Below the pieces are notes generated by a model. It was not told where the DNA came from and did no database searches. It saw nothing but the letters and a program-made list of their open reading frames with translations. From Plantago ovata (Eukaryota; Streptophyta; Magnoliopsida; Lamiales; Plantaginaceae), in the NCBI GenBank assembly GCA_028274465.1, contig CM051458.1, positions 26,117,566 through 26,181,565 of the forward strand: 64,000 bases of DNA, read 5' to 3'. Positions within the stretch are counted from its first letter, which is position 1, and every line of letters starts with the position of its first letter. This document shows, piece by piece, positions 12,781-22,531 of this stretch. A program made the position numbers and the translations under genes.

Positions 12781-13382
12781 ACAGTACTTGTAGTTTTTTT
12801 GAATGAATAAAGCATATATTGAAAAAAGTTGAAAAGTACAAAACGTTTATGTAGTAGCAATAACAAAAAGCCACACACGGCTTAAGTGAAAAAGATGACA
12901 AAGCAAAACTAAAACCCAGGGAAAGTGATCCCTGGTTGCAGCCGCGGGCCTCGTTAAAACCCACCTATAGTAAAACCCTGTGGGAAAAACCTACAGGTGG
13001 GAAAAAGAGTGCCTGAGCGTTAAAGCTGCATGATCCTATAGTAAGGCTGCCCGGACATATCTCTGGCAACCTGAGGAGCAATAACATCGAGCTGGTGGAG
13101 CCATACACCATGCGAGTGATAGTTAGAAAGAGTGTCCGCCACCCCATTCCCTTCACGGTAGATGTGTGAGACTTTGAACTCCAAAGTAAGAAGGAGATCC
13201 AGAACTCGTAGCCATCGATTCCTAAACTTCCAAGGAACAGTTGTGGAACGAGACTGAAAAAGGCCCTCCACGTAGGTAGAATCCGTCTCAAGCCAAAGAC
13301 GATACCAACCCTGTTGGCAAGCCAGCTCCACGCCAGTCGTAGCCATCGATTCCTAAACTTCCAAGGAACAGTACTTGTAGTT
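12781..13382 (-). mobile_element. LINE insertion copy 3 with 15-bp target duplication
   Basis: 572-bp LINE on the minus strand between target duplications at 12781-12795 and 13368-13382. It lies exactly 3,525 bp from copy 2, with the same 5' internal duplication and the same A-run. Confidence 0.88.
13020..13346 (-). pseudogene. LINE RNase H domain fragment (copy 3)
   Basis: Same frame and motifs as copy 2 (ETDSTYV, RNRWLRV, REGNGVADTL). It is a truncated, inactive RNase H remnant with no associated reverse transcriptase. Confidence 0.75.
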
Positions 13383-14461
13383 AGTTCTCTCCTATGTTTG
13401 CGGAAAGGGATATCATAACAGAACACTCTATATAGCAAAACTAATCAAGTGATCTAGTTGTTGTTCTAGATAAAGGGAAGACATACAACTCATTCTTTAC
13501 ATGGGATTGTACCGTTCATCTACCTAAAGCAATAGAAAGTGAATGAATGAATCAATAGACACCTAATCTAGTTTGTAAGGGTAATGGAAAGGTTAGTTTA
13601 GTCTATTGTACTTGTAGTTAGTTCTCTCCTATGTTTGAGGAAAGGGATATCATAATGGAACACTCTAAATAGCAATATAACTAATCTAGTGATCTAGTTG
13701 TTGTTCTAGATAAAGGGAAGACATACAACTCATTCTTTACATGGGATCGTATCTTCATCTACCTAAAGCAATAGAAAGTGAATGAATGAATCAATAGACA
13801 ACTAATCGAGTTTGTAAGGGTAATGGAAAGGTTAGTTTCAACTACAGTACTTGTAGTTAGTTCTCTCCTATGTTTGAGGAAATGGATATCGTAATGGAAC
13901 ACTCTAAATAGCAATCTAACTAATCTAGTGATCTAGTTGTTGTTCTAGATAAAGGGAAGACATAAAACTCATTCTTTACATGGGATTGTATCGTTCATCT
14001 ACCTAAAGCAATAGAAAGTGAATGAATGAATCAATAGACAACTAATCTAGTTTGTAAGGGTAATGGAAAGGTTAGTTTCATCTATAGTACTAGTAGTTAG
14101 TTCTCTCCTATGTTTGAGGAAAGGGATATCATAATGGAACACTCTAAATAGCAATATAACTAATCTCGTGATCTAGTTGTTGTTCTAGATAAAGGGAAGA
14201 CATACAACTCATTCTTTACCTGGGATCGTATCTTCATCTACCTAAAGCAATAGAAAGTGAATGAATGAATCAATAGACAACTAATCTAGTTTGTAAGGGT
14301 AATGGAAAGGTTAATTTCAACAACAGTACTTGTAGTTAGTTCTCTCCTATGTTTGAGGAAATGGATATCATAATGGAACACTCTAAATAGCAATCTAACT
14401 AATCTAGTGATCTAGTAGTTGTTCTATACATACAACTCATTCTTTACATGGCATTGTATCT

Positions 14462-15931
14462 TTCATCTACATAAAGCAATAGAAAGTGGATGAATGAATC
14501 ATCTAGTTAGTAAGCACAATAGATAGGTTAGTTTTAATGGACTCTTTAACTTGCTCATTAAGGAAGCAAGGGAACTTCTTCGTTGGTTGTGTATATAACT
14601 CTAGTACTTGTAGTTAGTTCTCTCCTATGTTTGCGGAAAGGGATATCATAACAGAACACTCTATATAGCATAACTAATCTAGTGATCTAGTTGCTGTTCT
14701 AGATAAAGGGAAGACATACAACTCATTCTTTACTTGGGATCGTATCTTCATCTACCTAAAGCAATAGAAAGTGAATGAATGAATCAATAAACAACTAATC
14801 TAGTTTGTAAGGGTAATGGAAAGGTTAGTTTCAACTACAGTACTTGTAGTTAGTTCTCTCCTATGTTTGCGGAAAGGGATATCATACATGAACACTCTAT
14901 ATAGCAATAACTAATCAAGTGATCTAGTTGTTGTTCTAGATAAAGGGAAGACATACAACTCATTCTTTACATGGGATTGTACCGTTCATCTACCTAAAGC
15001 AATAGAAAGTGAATGAATGAATCAATAGACAACTAATCTAGTTTGTAAGGGTAATGGAAAGGTTAGTTTAGTCTATTGTACTTGTAGTTAGTTCTCTCCT
15101 ATGTTTGAGGAAAGGGATATCATAATGGAACACTCTAAATAGCAATATAACTAATCTAGTGATCTAGTTGTTGTTCTAGATAAAGGGAAGACATACAACT
15201 CATTCTTTACATGGGATCGTATCTTCATCTACCTAAAGCAATAGAAAGTGAATGAATGAATCAATAGACAACTAATCGAGTTTGTAAGGGTAATGGAAAG
15301 GTTAGTTTCAACTACAGTACTTGTAGTTAGTTCTCTCCTATGTTTGAGGAAATGGATATCGTAATGGAACACTCTAAATAGCAATCTAACTAATCTAGTG
15401 ATCTAGTTGTTGTTCTAGATAAAGGGAAGACATAAAACTCATTCTTTACATGGGATTGTATCGTTCATCTACCTAAAGCAATAGAAAGTGAATGAATGAA
15501 TCAATAGACAACTAATCTAGTTTGTAAGGGTAATGGAAAGGTTAGTTTCATCTATAGTACTAGTAGTTAGTTCTCTCCTATGTTTGAGGAAAGGGATATC
15601 ATAATGGAACACTCTAAATAGCAATATAACTAATCTCGTGATCTAGTTGTTGTTCTAGATAAAGGGAAGACATACAACTCATTCTTTACCTGGGATCGTA
15701 TCTTCATCTACCTAAAGCAATAGAAAGTGAATGAATGAATCAATAGACAACTAATCTAGTTTGTAAGGGTAATGGAAAGGTTAATTTCAACAACAGTACT
15801 TGTAGTTAGTTCTCTCCTATGTTTGAGGAAATGGATATCATAATGGAACACTCTAAATAGCAATCTAACTAATCTAGTGATCTAGTAGTTGTTCTATACA
15901 TACAACTCATTCTTTACATGGCATTGTATCT
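14462..15931 (+). repeat. HOR unit 6 (LINE-free, 1,470 bp)
   Basis: Six-monomer unit. It differs from units 2 and 4 by a private change near 14885 (ATCATACATGAACAC instead of ATCATAACAGAACAC). Confidence 0.9.
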
Positions 15932-17400
15932 TTCATCTACATAAAGCAATAGAAAGTGGATGAATGAATCATCTAGTTAGTAAGCACAATAGATAGGTTA
16001 GTTTTAATGGACTCTTTAACTTGCTCATTAAGGAAGCAAGGGAACTTCTTCGTTGGTTGTGTATATAACTCTAGTACTTGTAGTTAGTTCTCTCCTATGT
16101 TTGCGGAAAGGGATATCATAACAGAACACTCTATATAGCATAACTAATCTAGTGATCTAGTTGCTGTTCTAGATAAAGGGAAGACATACAACTCATTCTT
16201 TACTTGGGATCGTATCTTCATCTACCTAAAGCAATAGAAAGTGAATGAATGAATCAATAAACAACTAATCTAGTTTGTAAGGGTAATGGAAAGGTTAGTT
16301 TCAACTACAGTACTTGTAGTTAGTTCTCTCCTATGTTTGCGGAAAGGGATATCATAACAGAACACTCTATATAGCAAAACTAATCAAGTGATCTAGTTGT
16401 TGTTCTAGATAAAGGGAAGACATACAACTCATTCTTTACATGGGATTGTACCGTTCATCTACCTAAAGCAATAGAAAGTGAATGAATGAATCAATAGACA
16501 ACTAATCTAGTTTGTAAGGGTAATGGAAAGGTTAGTTTAGTCTATTGTACTTGTAGTTAGTTCTCTCCTATGTTTGAGGAAAGGGATATCATAATGGAAC
16601 ACTCTAAATAGCAATATAACTAATCTAGTGATCTAGTTGTTGTTCTAGATAAAGGGAAGACATACAACTCATTCTTTACATGGGATCGTATCTTCATCTA
16701 CCTAAAGCAATAGAAAGTGAATGAATGAATCAATAGACAACTAATCTAGTTTGTAAGGGTACTGGAAAGGTTAGTTTCAACTACAGTACTTGTAGTTAGT
16801 TCTCTCCTATGTTTGAGGAAATGGATATCATAATGGAACACTCTAAATAGCAATCTAACTAATCTAGTGATCTAGTTGTTGTTCTAGATAAAGGGAAGAC
16901 ATACAACTCATTCTTTACATGGGATTGTATCGTTCATCTACCTAAAGCAATAGAAAGTGAATGAATGAATCAATAGACAACTAATCTAGTTTGTAAGGGT
17001 AATGGAAAGGTTAGTTTCAACTACAGTACTTGTAGTTAGTTCTCTCCTATGTTTGAGGAAAGGGATATCATAATGGAACACTCTAAATAGCAATATAACT
17101 AATCTAGTGATCTAGTTGTTGTTCTAGATAAAGGGAAGACATACAACTCATTCTTTACCTGGGATCGTATCTTCATCTACCTAAAGCAATAGAAAGTGAA
17201 TGAATGAATCAATAGACAACTAATCTAGTTTGTAAGGGTAATGGAAAGGTTAGTTTCAACTACAGTACTTGTAGTTAGTTCTCTCCTATGTTTGAGGAAA
17301 TGGATATCATAATGGAACACTCTAAATAGCAATCTAACTAATCTAGTGATCTAGTTGTTGTTCTATACATACAACTCATTCTTTACATGGCATTGTATCT
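15932..17400 (+). repeat. HOR unit 7 (LINE-free, 1,469 bp)
   Basis: Second LINE-free unit in a row, breaking the strict alternation. Its later monomers (from about 16740) have the AATCTAGTTT and CAACTACAGTACTTG forms instead of the AATCGAGTTT and CATCTATAGTACTAG forms typical of units 1-6, so it belongs to a slightly different sub-lineage. Confidence 0.88.
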
Positions 17401-17790
17401 TTCATCTACATAAAGCAATAGAAAGTGGATGAATGAATCATCTAGTTAGTAAGCACAATAGATAGGTTAGTTTTAATGGACTCTTTAACTTGCTCATTAA
17501 GGAAGCAAGGGAACTTCTTCGTTGGTTGTGTATATAACTCTAGTACTTGTAGTTAGTTCTCTCCTATGTTTGCGGAAAGGGATATCATAACAGAACACTC
17601 TATATAGCATAACTAATCTAGTGATCTAGTTGCTGTTCTAGATAAAGGGAAGAGATACAACTCATCTTTACTTGGGATCGTATCTTCATCTACCTAAAGC
17701 AATAGAAAGTGAATGAATGAATCAATAAACAACTAATCTAGTTTGTAAGGGTATGGAAAGGTTAGTTTCAACTACAGTACTTGTAGTTTT
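17401..17790 (+). repeat. HOR unit 8, truncated by assembly gap
   Basis: Starts with the variant monomer and continues to GTACTTGTAGTTTT, then runs of N. In a LINE-free unit the text would be GTAGTTAGTTCTC; the T-run is the first bases of the LINE insertion. A fourth LINE copy therefore probably lies in the gap. Confidence 0.8.
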
Positions 17791-17890
17791 NNNNNNNNNN
17801 NNNNNNNNNNNNNNNNNNNNNNNNNNNNNNNNNNNNNNNNNNNNNNNNNNNNNNNNNNNNNNNNNNNNNNNNNNNNNNNNNNNNNNNNNN
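17791..17890. other. assembly gap (100 N)
   Basis: Exactly 100 undetermined bases, the conventional size for a gap of unknown length. It lies inside the near-identical HOR array, where assemblers collapse copies. Confidence 0.97.
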
Positions 17891-18879
17891 TGTTTGAGGA
17901 AAGGGATATCATAATGAACACTCTAAATAGCAATCTAACTAATCTAGTGATCTAGTTGTTGTTCTAGATAAAGGGAAGACATACAACTCATTCTTTACAT
18001 GGCATTGTATCTTTCATCTACATAAAGCAATAGAAAGTGGATGAATGAATCATCTAGTTAGTAAGCACAATAGATAGGTTAGTTTTAATGGACTCTTTAA
18101 CTTGCTCATTAAGGAAACAAGGGAACTTCTTATTTGATTGTGTATATAACTCTAGTACTTGTAGTTAGTTCTCTCCTAGGTTTGTAGAAAGGGATATCAT
18201 AAAGGACACTCTATATAGCAATCTAACTAATCTAGTGATCTAGTTGTTGTTCTAGATAAAGGCAAGACATACAACTCATTCTTTACATGGGATTGTATCT
18301 TTCATCTACCTAAAGCAATAGAAAGTGAATGAATGAATCAATAGACAACTAATCTAGTTTGTAAGGGTAATGGAAAGGTTAGGTTCAGCTATAGTACTTG
18401 TAGTTAGTTCTCTCCTGTGCTTGAGAAAAGGGATATCATAATGGAACACTCTAAATAGCAATCTAACTAATCTAGTGAAATAGTTGTTGTTCTAGATAAA
18501 GGGAAGACATACAACTCATTCTTTACATGGGATTATATCTTCATCTACCTAAAGCTATAGAAAGTGAATGAATGAATCAATAGAAAACTAATCTAGTTTG
18601 TAAGGGGGTAATGGAAAGGTTAGTTTCAGCTATAGTACTTGTAGTTAGCTCTCTCCTATGTTTGAGGAAAGGGATATCATAATGGAACACTTTAAATAGC
18701 AATCTAACTAATCTAGTGATCTAGTTGTTGTTCTAGATAAAGGGAAGACATACAACTCATTCTTTACATGGGATTGTATCTTTCATCTACCTAAAGCAAT
18801 ATAAAGTGAATGAGTGAGTCAATAGACAACTAATCTAGTTTGTAAGGGTAATGGAAAGGTTAGTTTCAGCTATAGTACT
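17891..18879 (+). repeat. 240-bp satellite, diverged distal block
   Basis: Satellite monomers with more private changes than the HOR core (for example CTCCTGTGCTTGAG, AAGGGGGTAATGG). A variant monomer lies near 18014. The block ends at the chromovirus target duplication GTACT (18875-18879). Confidence 0.93.
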
Positions 18880-19074
18880 TGTAACACCCCGTTTTTTTTT
18901 AATTATTTAATTATTTATTTAATTATTATTTTATTATTTAATTATTTATTTTAGTTAATTAATTATCAGAGTAAATTATTTATTCGATAATGATTTAATT
19001 AATTTGGTGTAAGTTAGTTCGTTTCGTTTCGTTTAGATCAAGCTGGACTATCTGGTCTGTTTAGCCTTTCGTTT

Positions 19075-19138
19075 GGCCCAATTCTTAGCCCAGTCAAGGC
19101 TTGTTGACCGGCCCATTAGTAATCTAACCCTAACCCTA
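19075..19138 (+). promoter_or_regulatory. LTR promoter cluster: site II (GGCCCA) and telo-box motifs
   Basis: GGCCCA occurs at 19075-19080 and 19110-19115, AGCCCA at 19087-19092, and AACCCTAACCCTA at 19126-19138. Site II (TGGGCY) elements with a telo-box are known from promoters of plant ribosomal-protein and other growth-linked genes. The same set, re-spaced, lies in the diverged solo LTR (27975-28042). A GA/CT-rich tract and a GC-rich leader follow. Use as the element's promoter is inferred. Confidence 0.55.
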
Positions 19139-19653
19139 GTCAGTATCCCATCCCCTCATTCTTCATCAGCCGTTTTTGACAAAAGGAAAGAAAGAGAGAA
19201 AAATTAGAGATAAAAGAAAAGAGAAAGAAAGAGAAAGAAAGAGAGGGAGAGAGCTCTGTTACTGCTGCTGCCGTCTGTCTCTGTCACCGCGCCGCTCTGT
19301 CCTCGCCGCCGTCCGATCACCCCGCCGTACCGGTCAATCCGCGCCGTGACGGCGTCGCCGCGCCGCCGCAGCTGTCCGTTCTGTTCCCCGATTCGCGAGC
19401 CGCCGCGTCCGTCTGTCCGCCGTTCGCCGCGATCTCGGTCGCCGTGGTCGTCGTGCCTCTCCGTTCAATCGCCGCCGCCTTGCTTCTCCGCCGCCGCGTT
19501 CGCCTGTCGCCGCGCCGCCGAGCTCTGTCTGTCGATCAAATAGTTCGATCGATCCGTTCGACCGCGCCAAGCCTCCGCCGTTGCCGCTCCGATCCGCTCC
19601 GCTTCACGCCGCCGGTTCATTCTGTCCGAGTCCGTTTGATCCCGAATTCGATC

Positions 19654-19759
19654 GTAAGTGATCTCTCTGTTCGCTCTGTCCTTGTTGGTTTCGAATGGAT
19701 TTGATTTCGATTCGAATCTTGTTTAATTCCCTTTTCCTTTCGATTGATTCAATTTGCAG
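19654..19759 (+). other. candidate leader intron in the LTR
   Basis: Strong donor GATC/GTAAGTG at 19654 and acceptor AATTTGCAG ending at 19759 would remove 106 nt. The pair is kept in the diverged solo LTR (donor G/GTAAGTC at 28312, acceptor ending 28410). Further good sites follow: CTAAG/GTGAGTG near 20531, TTTCTGCAG near 20705, and GCTTACAG near 21708, just before the extra ORF. Splicing is inferred from sequence only. Confidence 0.4.
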
Positions 19760-20333
19760 ATTGTTCAAACCTTTCTTTCGATTCGAAGGTAAATTTCGTT
19801 TCCTTACTACTGCTCTCGATTCTAGACTCGTATTCCCGTATTCTGTTTTGACTTTTTGCCTTGGACGATTTTACCCCTGATCGATCTGACATTGTAATTT
19901 TTCGAACCGAGAACCGGGACTTAGGTTGTTAGTATAGTTACTGTTTGCTGGACTTGTGACCTTATTGACCTCGTATGTTGACTTTGATTTCCTGTTTGAC
20001 GTCGAAAGGACTTTTGGACCTTGTTGTTCTGTTTTGGATTTTTTGTGGACTGATTTGGGAAACTTAAAACCTAAAGGACCTTTTTGCAGTTTTATCGTTG
20101 ACCGTAGTTGACTGACATTAGGCTTTTGTCGTAAAACTTTTTGCTTTGAGAAGACTGTTTGATGTCTGGAAAACTACTGGTTCGTTTGTACTGTCTGTTT
20201 TCAAAAAGGGTTTTTCTTGCAATTTACCAGTGAGGGTATTTTGGTAATTTCCAGAATCTGAAAATCGAAAGAGTTTCTGAAAATATTTCAAACTTAGTTT
20301 CTGTTTTTTTAAGTTAGTAAATACTTGACTTGC

Positions 20334-20409
20334 TAGCCTAGTTGGTTAGGTTCTTGCTTGACTAACATAGAGGTCCCGATTTCGAACCCCGACTTTACGA
20401 TTCCTTTTT
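20334..20409 (+). promoter_or_regulatory. tRNA-like Pol III A/B boxes in 5' LTR
   Basis: TAGCCTAGTTGG (20334-20345) matches an A box. TTTCGAACC (20380-20388) resembles a B box, with one change from GTTCGAACC seen in the other two LTR copies. A T5 run (20405-20409) lies 17 nt downstream. The segment reads like the 5' part of a tRNA-derived SINE embedded in the LTR. Pol III activity is not shown. Confidence 0.45.
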
Positions 20410-21442
20410 CAACCTTTTTCCTTCCGTCCGTTCGACTTCTAAATTGTGTTTAGTACTTTCTTGTTAGGTTCTCCGTTGTCCGTAAACCCGTAAGCTCATT
20501 TCTCGTTGAAGGTCTTTTACTCGCAAGCTAAGGTGAGTGTTCACCCCTAAACCTATTATTTGCGAAAAACTGGAAGGCTACGTGACTGTTTGTACCTATT
20601 ACTGTATACTGTATATTGTATGCTTCCGCGTATAAGTATAAGTCCTAAGTATGACTTTTGGATTTCTGTTTATTGCTACTCTGTTCTGTACTGACCTTTC
20701 TGCAGGAACACCTCTCGGTGTTGATTAATTGTATTTGTTGTTCTGTATCTGTTCTGTTTCTGTGTGACCGGTCGATTAGGTTATGGTTAGGTAGGCTTGG
20801 GTAGTAGAGGACTATCGAGTTTGCTTGATCGTGGCCTAGTCTATTCCCTTTTAGGCGCGAGGCAGAAGTCGCTGAGGTCTATTAGGGTCGTAGGATCTGT
20901 TTCCCCAAAGTACACGGGGGTTTCTGTTTCTGTCCGGAGTTATGGATCCTCTGGAGGGAGTTATAAGGGCATTCTGGGAGTAGGAGCAATAAGGCGGGCT
21001 GCACCAACGGTCTACAACGTATCTGTTCTGTTAATCTGTTATATGTGTTCTGTTCTGTTTGCTCGTTTTTCTGAAAAGGATTTAGTTTTAAAACTGTTTA
21101 CTTTCTGTTTTAACTTAGAACCTCACTGAGATCCTTTATCTCACACTCTTTTGTTTTTCCAAAATTCCTTCCTTCCAGATGCTGCTGAGGATGTGCGTGA
21201 CTAGGAAGCCAGCGACTGAGAGAAGGGTCTGGGGTGTCACGGGTTTCTTTTCAAAATAAGAAGATACACTTTTATTGTCTTCATTCGTTGTCTTTTCGAA
21301 CTTGAGTTGTCATTGAATATTATTTATTATCGTTAGCGTCAAAGATTATTTTGGGCATTTATTGCCGACAGTTGTTATTAAAATATTTTCGAATTTCCTT
21401 TTCAAGTAAATATTTTGTTTTCAAAACCGGTACCGTTACAGT

Positions 21443-21454
21443 TGGTATTAGAGC
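21443..21454 (+). other. primer binding site (initiator-Met tRNA type)
   Basis: TGGTATTAGAGC lies two bases after the 5' LTR. It differs by one base from TGGTATCAGAGC, the usual complement of the plant initiator-Met tRNA 3' end. Confidence 0.85.
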
Positions 21455-21714
21455 TTGAGTTCAAACTCGAGCTTGCTAGGATAGGATCTTTTGACCTTTG
21501 GGGTGAGTGTGAGGGTCCGAGTCGCTGGTTAGGTCTTGTATTTTCTGTTGCTTTTCTGATTCGAGTCTTACGTACTAACCTTGAACCGTCTCTTCATCTT
21601 CTCTGTTCTGTTTCTGACTACCTCTGACCCGTTCTGAGACTGTTGATCTTCCGTGGTTGTTTGATTCTGACAAAGTTATTAACTAGTTAACTACGCGTGT
21701 GCTTACAGATAGGT

Positions 21715-22161
21715 ATGAGTTCTGAGAAGAGAGTTATTCGTTATCGTCTAGTCGAAGGAGAATTTAACCCGTATACCTCCGTTCCTGTTGTTGGCGTTTA
21801 CCCTGGATTCGTGATGGATAGAGTTGTGCATGAACATGATCACTACTGGCTGGAAAACTTTAAGCTTCGAGATGTGATAGCAGCGAAGGAAACAGAGATC
21901 GGATTTCTGAAGACGGCCTTACGCGCCGCGAAGGAGCACTCTGGCTTTGTTACGTTAACCGCGTCCAATGTTGGCAACCGGATTCGCAGGAGGAAGGCTC
22001 GGAGGACGTTCCCCGAGGGTTGCGGACCATCCCGTAGAGGAAAGAGTGAAGACGAAGAAGAATCCGAAGAAGATCCCGAGGAGGACTCCTCTGAGGGAGA
22101 AGGAGGAGATGCTCACGTGCCCGAGGGACGTTCCGAGGATGATAGCGAGGACGCTTATTAG
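21715..22161 (+). CDS. extra ORF between PBS and gag (148 aa), function unknown
   Basis: An uninterrupted 148-codon sense ORF in the leader of the chromovirus. I do not recognise a family. From its ATG: a mixed N terminus (1-35), a probable coiled coil (about 36-75, heptad-like with Glu/Lys/Leu), a basic patch (89-109, NRIRRRKARR), and a strongly acidic Glu/Asp/Ser tail (111-148). The basic patch followed by an acidic tail could suit nucleic-acid or histone contact, but that is a guess. The ATG lies 7 nt after a good splice acceptor (GCTTACAG), and a donor (GGG/GTGAGT) lies near 21503, so splicing could bring it close to the cap. It is separate from gag by about 370 bp and in a different frame. 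It stays open although pol has lesions. Confidence 0.5.
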   Translation: MSSEKRVIRYRLVEGEFNPYTSVPVVGVYPGFVMDRVVHEHDHYWLENFKLRDVIAAKETEIGFLKTALRAAKEHSGFVTLTASNVGNRIRRRKARRTFPEGCGPSRRGKSEDEEESEEDPEEDSSEGEGGDAHVPEGRSEDDSEDAY

Positions 22162-22531
22162 GATAGTTTCCTTTCCGAGCTCGTACCGAACTTCTTTGTT
22201 TCTGCCAAACGAGTTTTTCCTTTTAGTTCAGCCGACTGAGACTGCTTATTCTTTTCCGTTTATTTGACTCTGTGGTTTTCTGTTTTCCTCGCTAAGACGA
22301 GTTGAGACCGTTTTTCTTTTGTTTTATTGCATGCTTGACTGTTTTGAGACTTCGTTGTTTTCTTGTTTTTGCTTTTTGTTTTAAAGTTCAAGGCATGTTT
22401 TCTTCTTCACTGCTCAGTTATACCTGTTGTAGAAGATTAAGTACTGGCCTTAGTTCTTTGTTTTTCTGCTCTTCTCTAAGTTAGAGATTCGAGGTTGTTA
22501 AATCAACTGCTAAGTAGTGCCCTTTGTTAGA
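22162..22531 (+). other. T-rich untranslated spacer before gag
   Basis: 370 bp of T-rich sequence between the extra ORF and the gag ATG. I see no conserved ORF or repeat; it is probably element leader. Confidence 0.5.

Larger units (their letters stand above)
12406..14461 (+). repeat. HOR unit 5 (LINE-containing, 2,056 bp)
   Basis: Third LINE-bearing unit, in the same phase as units 1 and 3, with the LINE at 12796-13367. Confidence 0.9.
18880..21440 (+). repeat. chromovirus 5' LTR (2,561 bp)
   Basis: Runs from TGTAACACCCCG to GGTACCGTTACA and is followed immediately by the PBS. It starts with an AT-rich block (TTTAATTATT repeats), then GGCCCA/telo-box motifs, a GA-rich tract, a CGCCG-rich leader, then T-rich sequence with several good splice sites and a tRNA-like A/B box pair. 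Compared with the 3' LTR it has about 15 extra bases near 19430 and scattered substitutions. Confidence 0.9.

Noticed and set aside
756..17790. Possible CRISPR-like repeat/spacer pattern
   Set aside because: The whole 240-bp unit is repeated, with no unique spacers; it is a eukaryotic satellite.
19126..19138. Interstitial telomere repeat
   Set aside because: Only about two CCCTAA units; better explained as a promoter telo-box.
19334..19570. Arg/Ala-rich ORFs on both strands in the LTR leader (also 27525-27784)
   Set aside because: The CGCCG-rich sequence opens several frames at once; composition only, no conserved protein.
20334..20409. A genuine tRNA gene
   Set aside because: The A and B boxes are good, but I cannot fold an acceptor stem or a convincing anticodon arm, so I list it only as tRNA-like boxes.
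20797..21129. ORF of about 110 codons in the chromovirus LTR, also at 29448-29741 and 31274-31606
   Set aside because: It starts at TTG, lies wholly in the LTR, and its recurrence is explained by LTR identity. No domain is seen; the solo-LTR copy is shortened by a frameshift.
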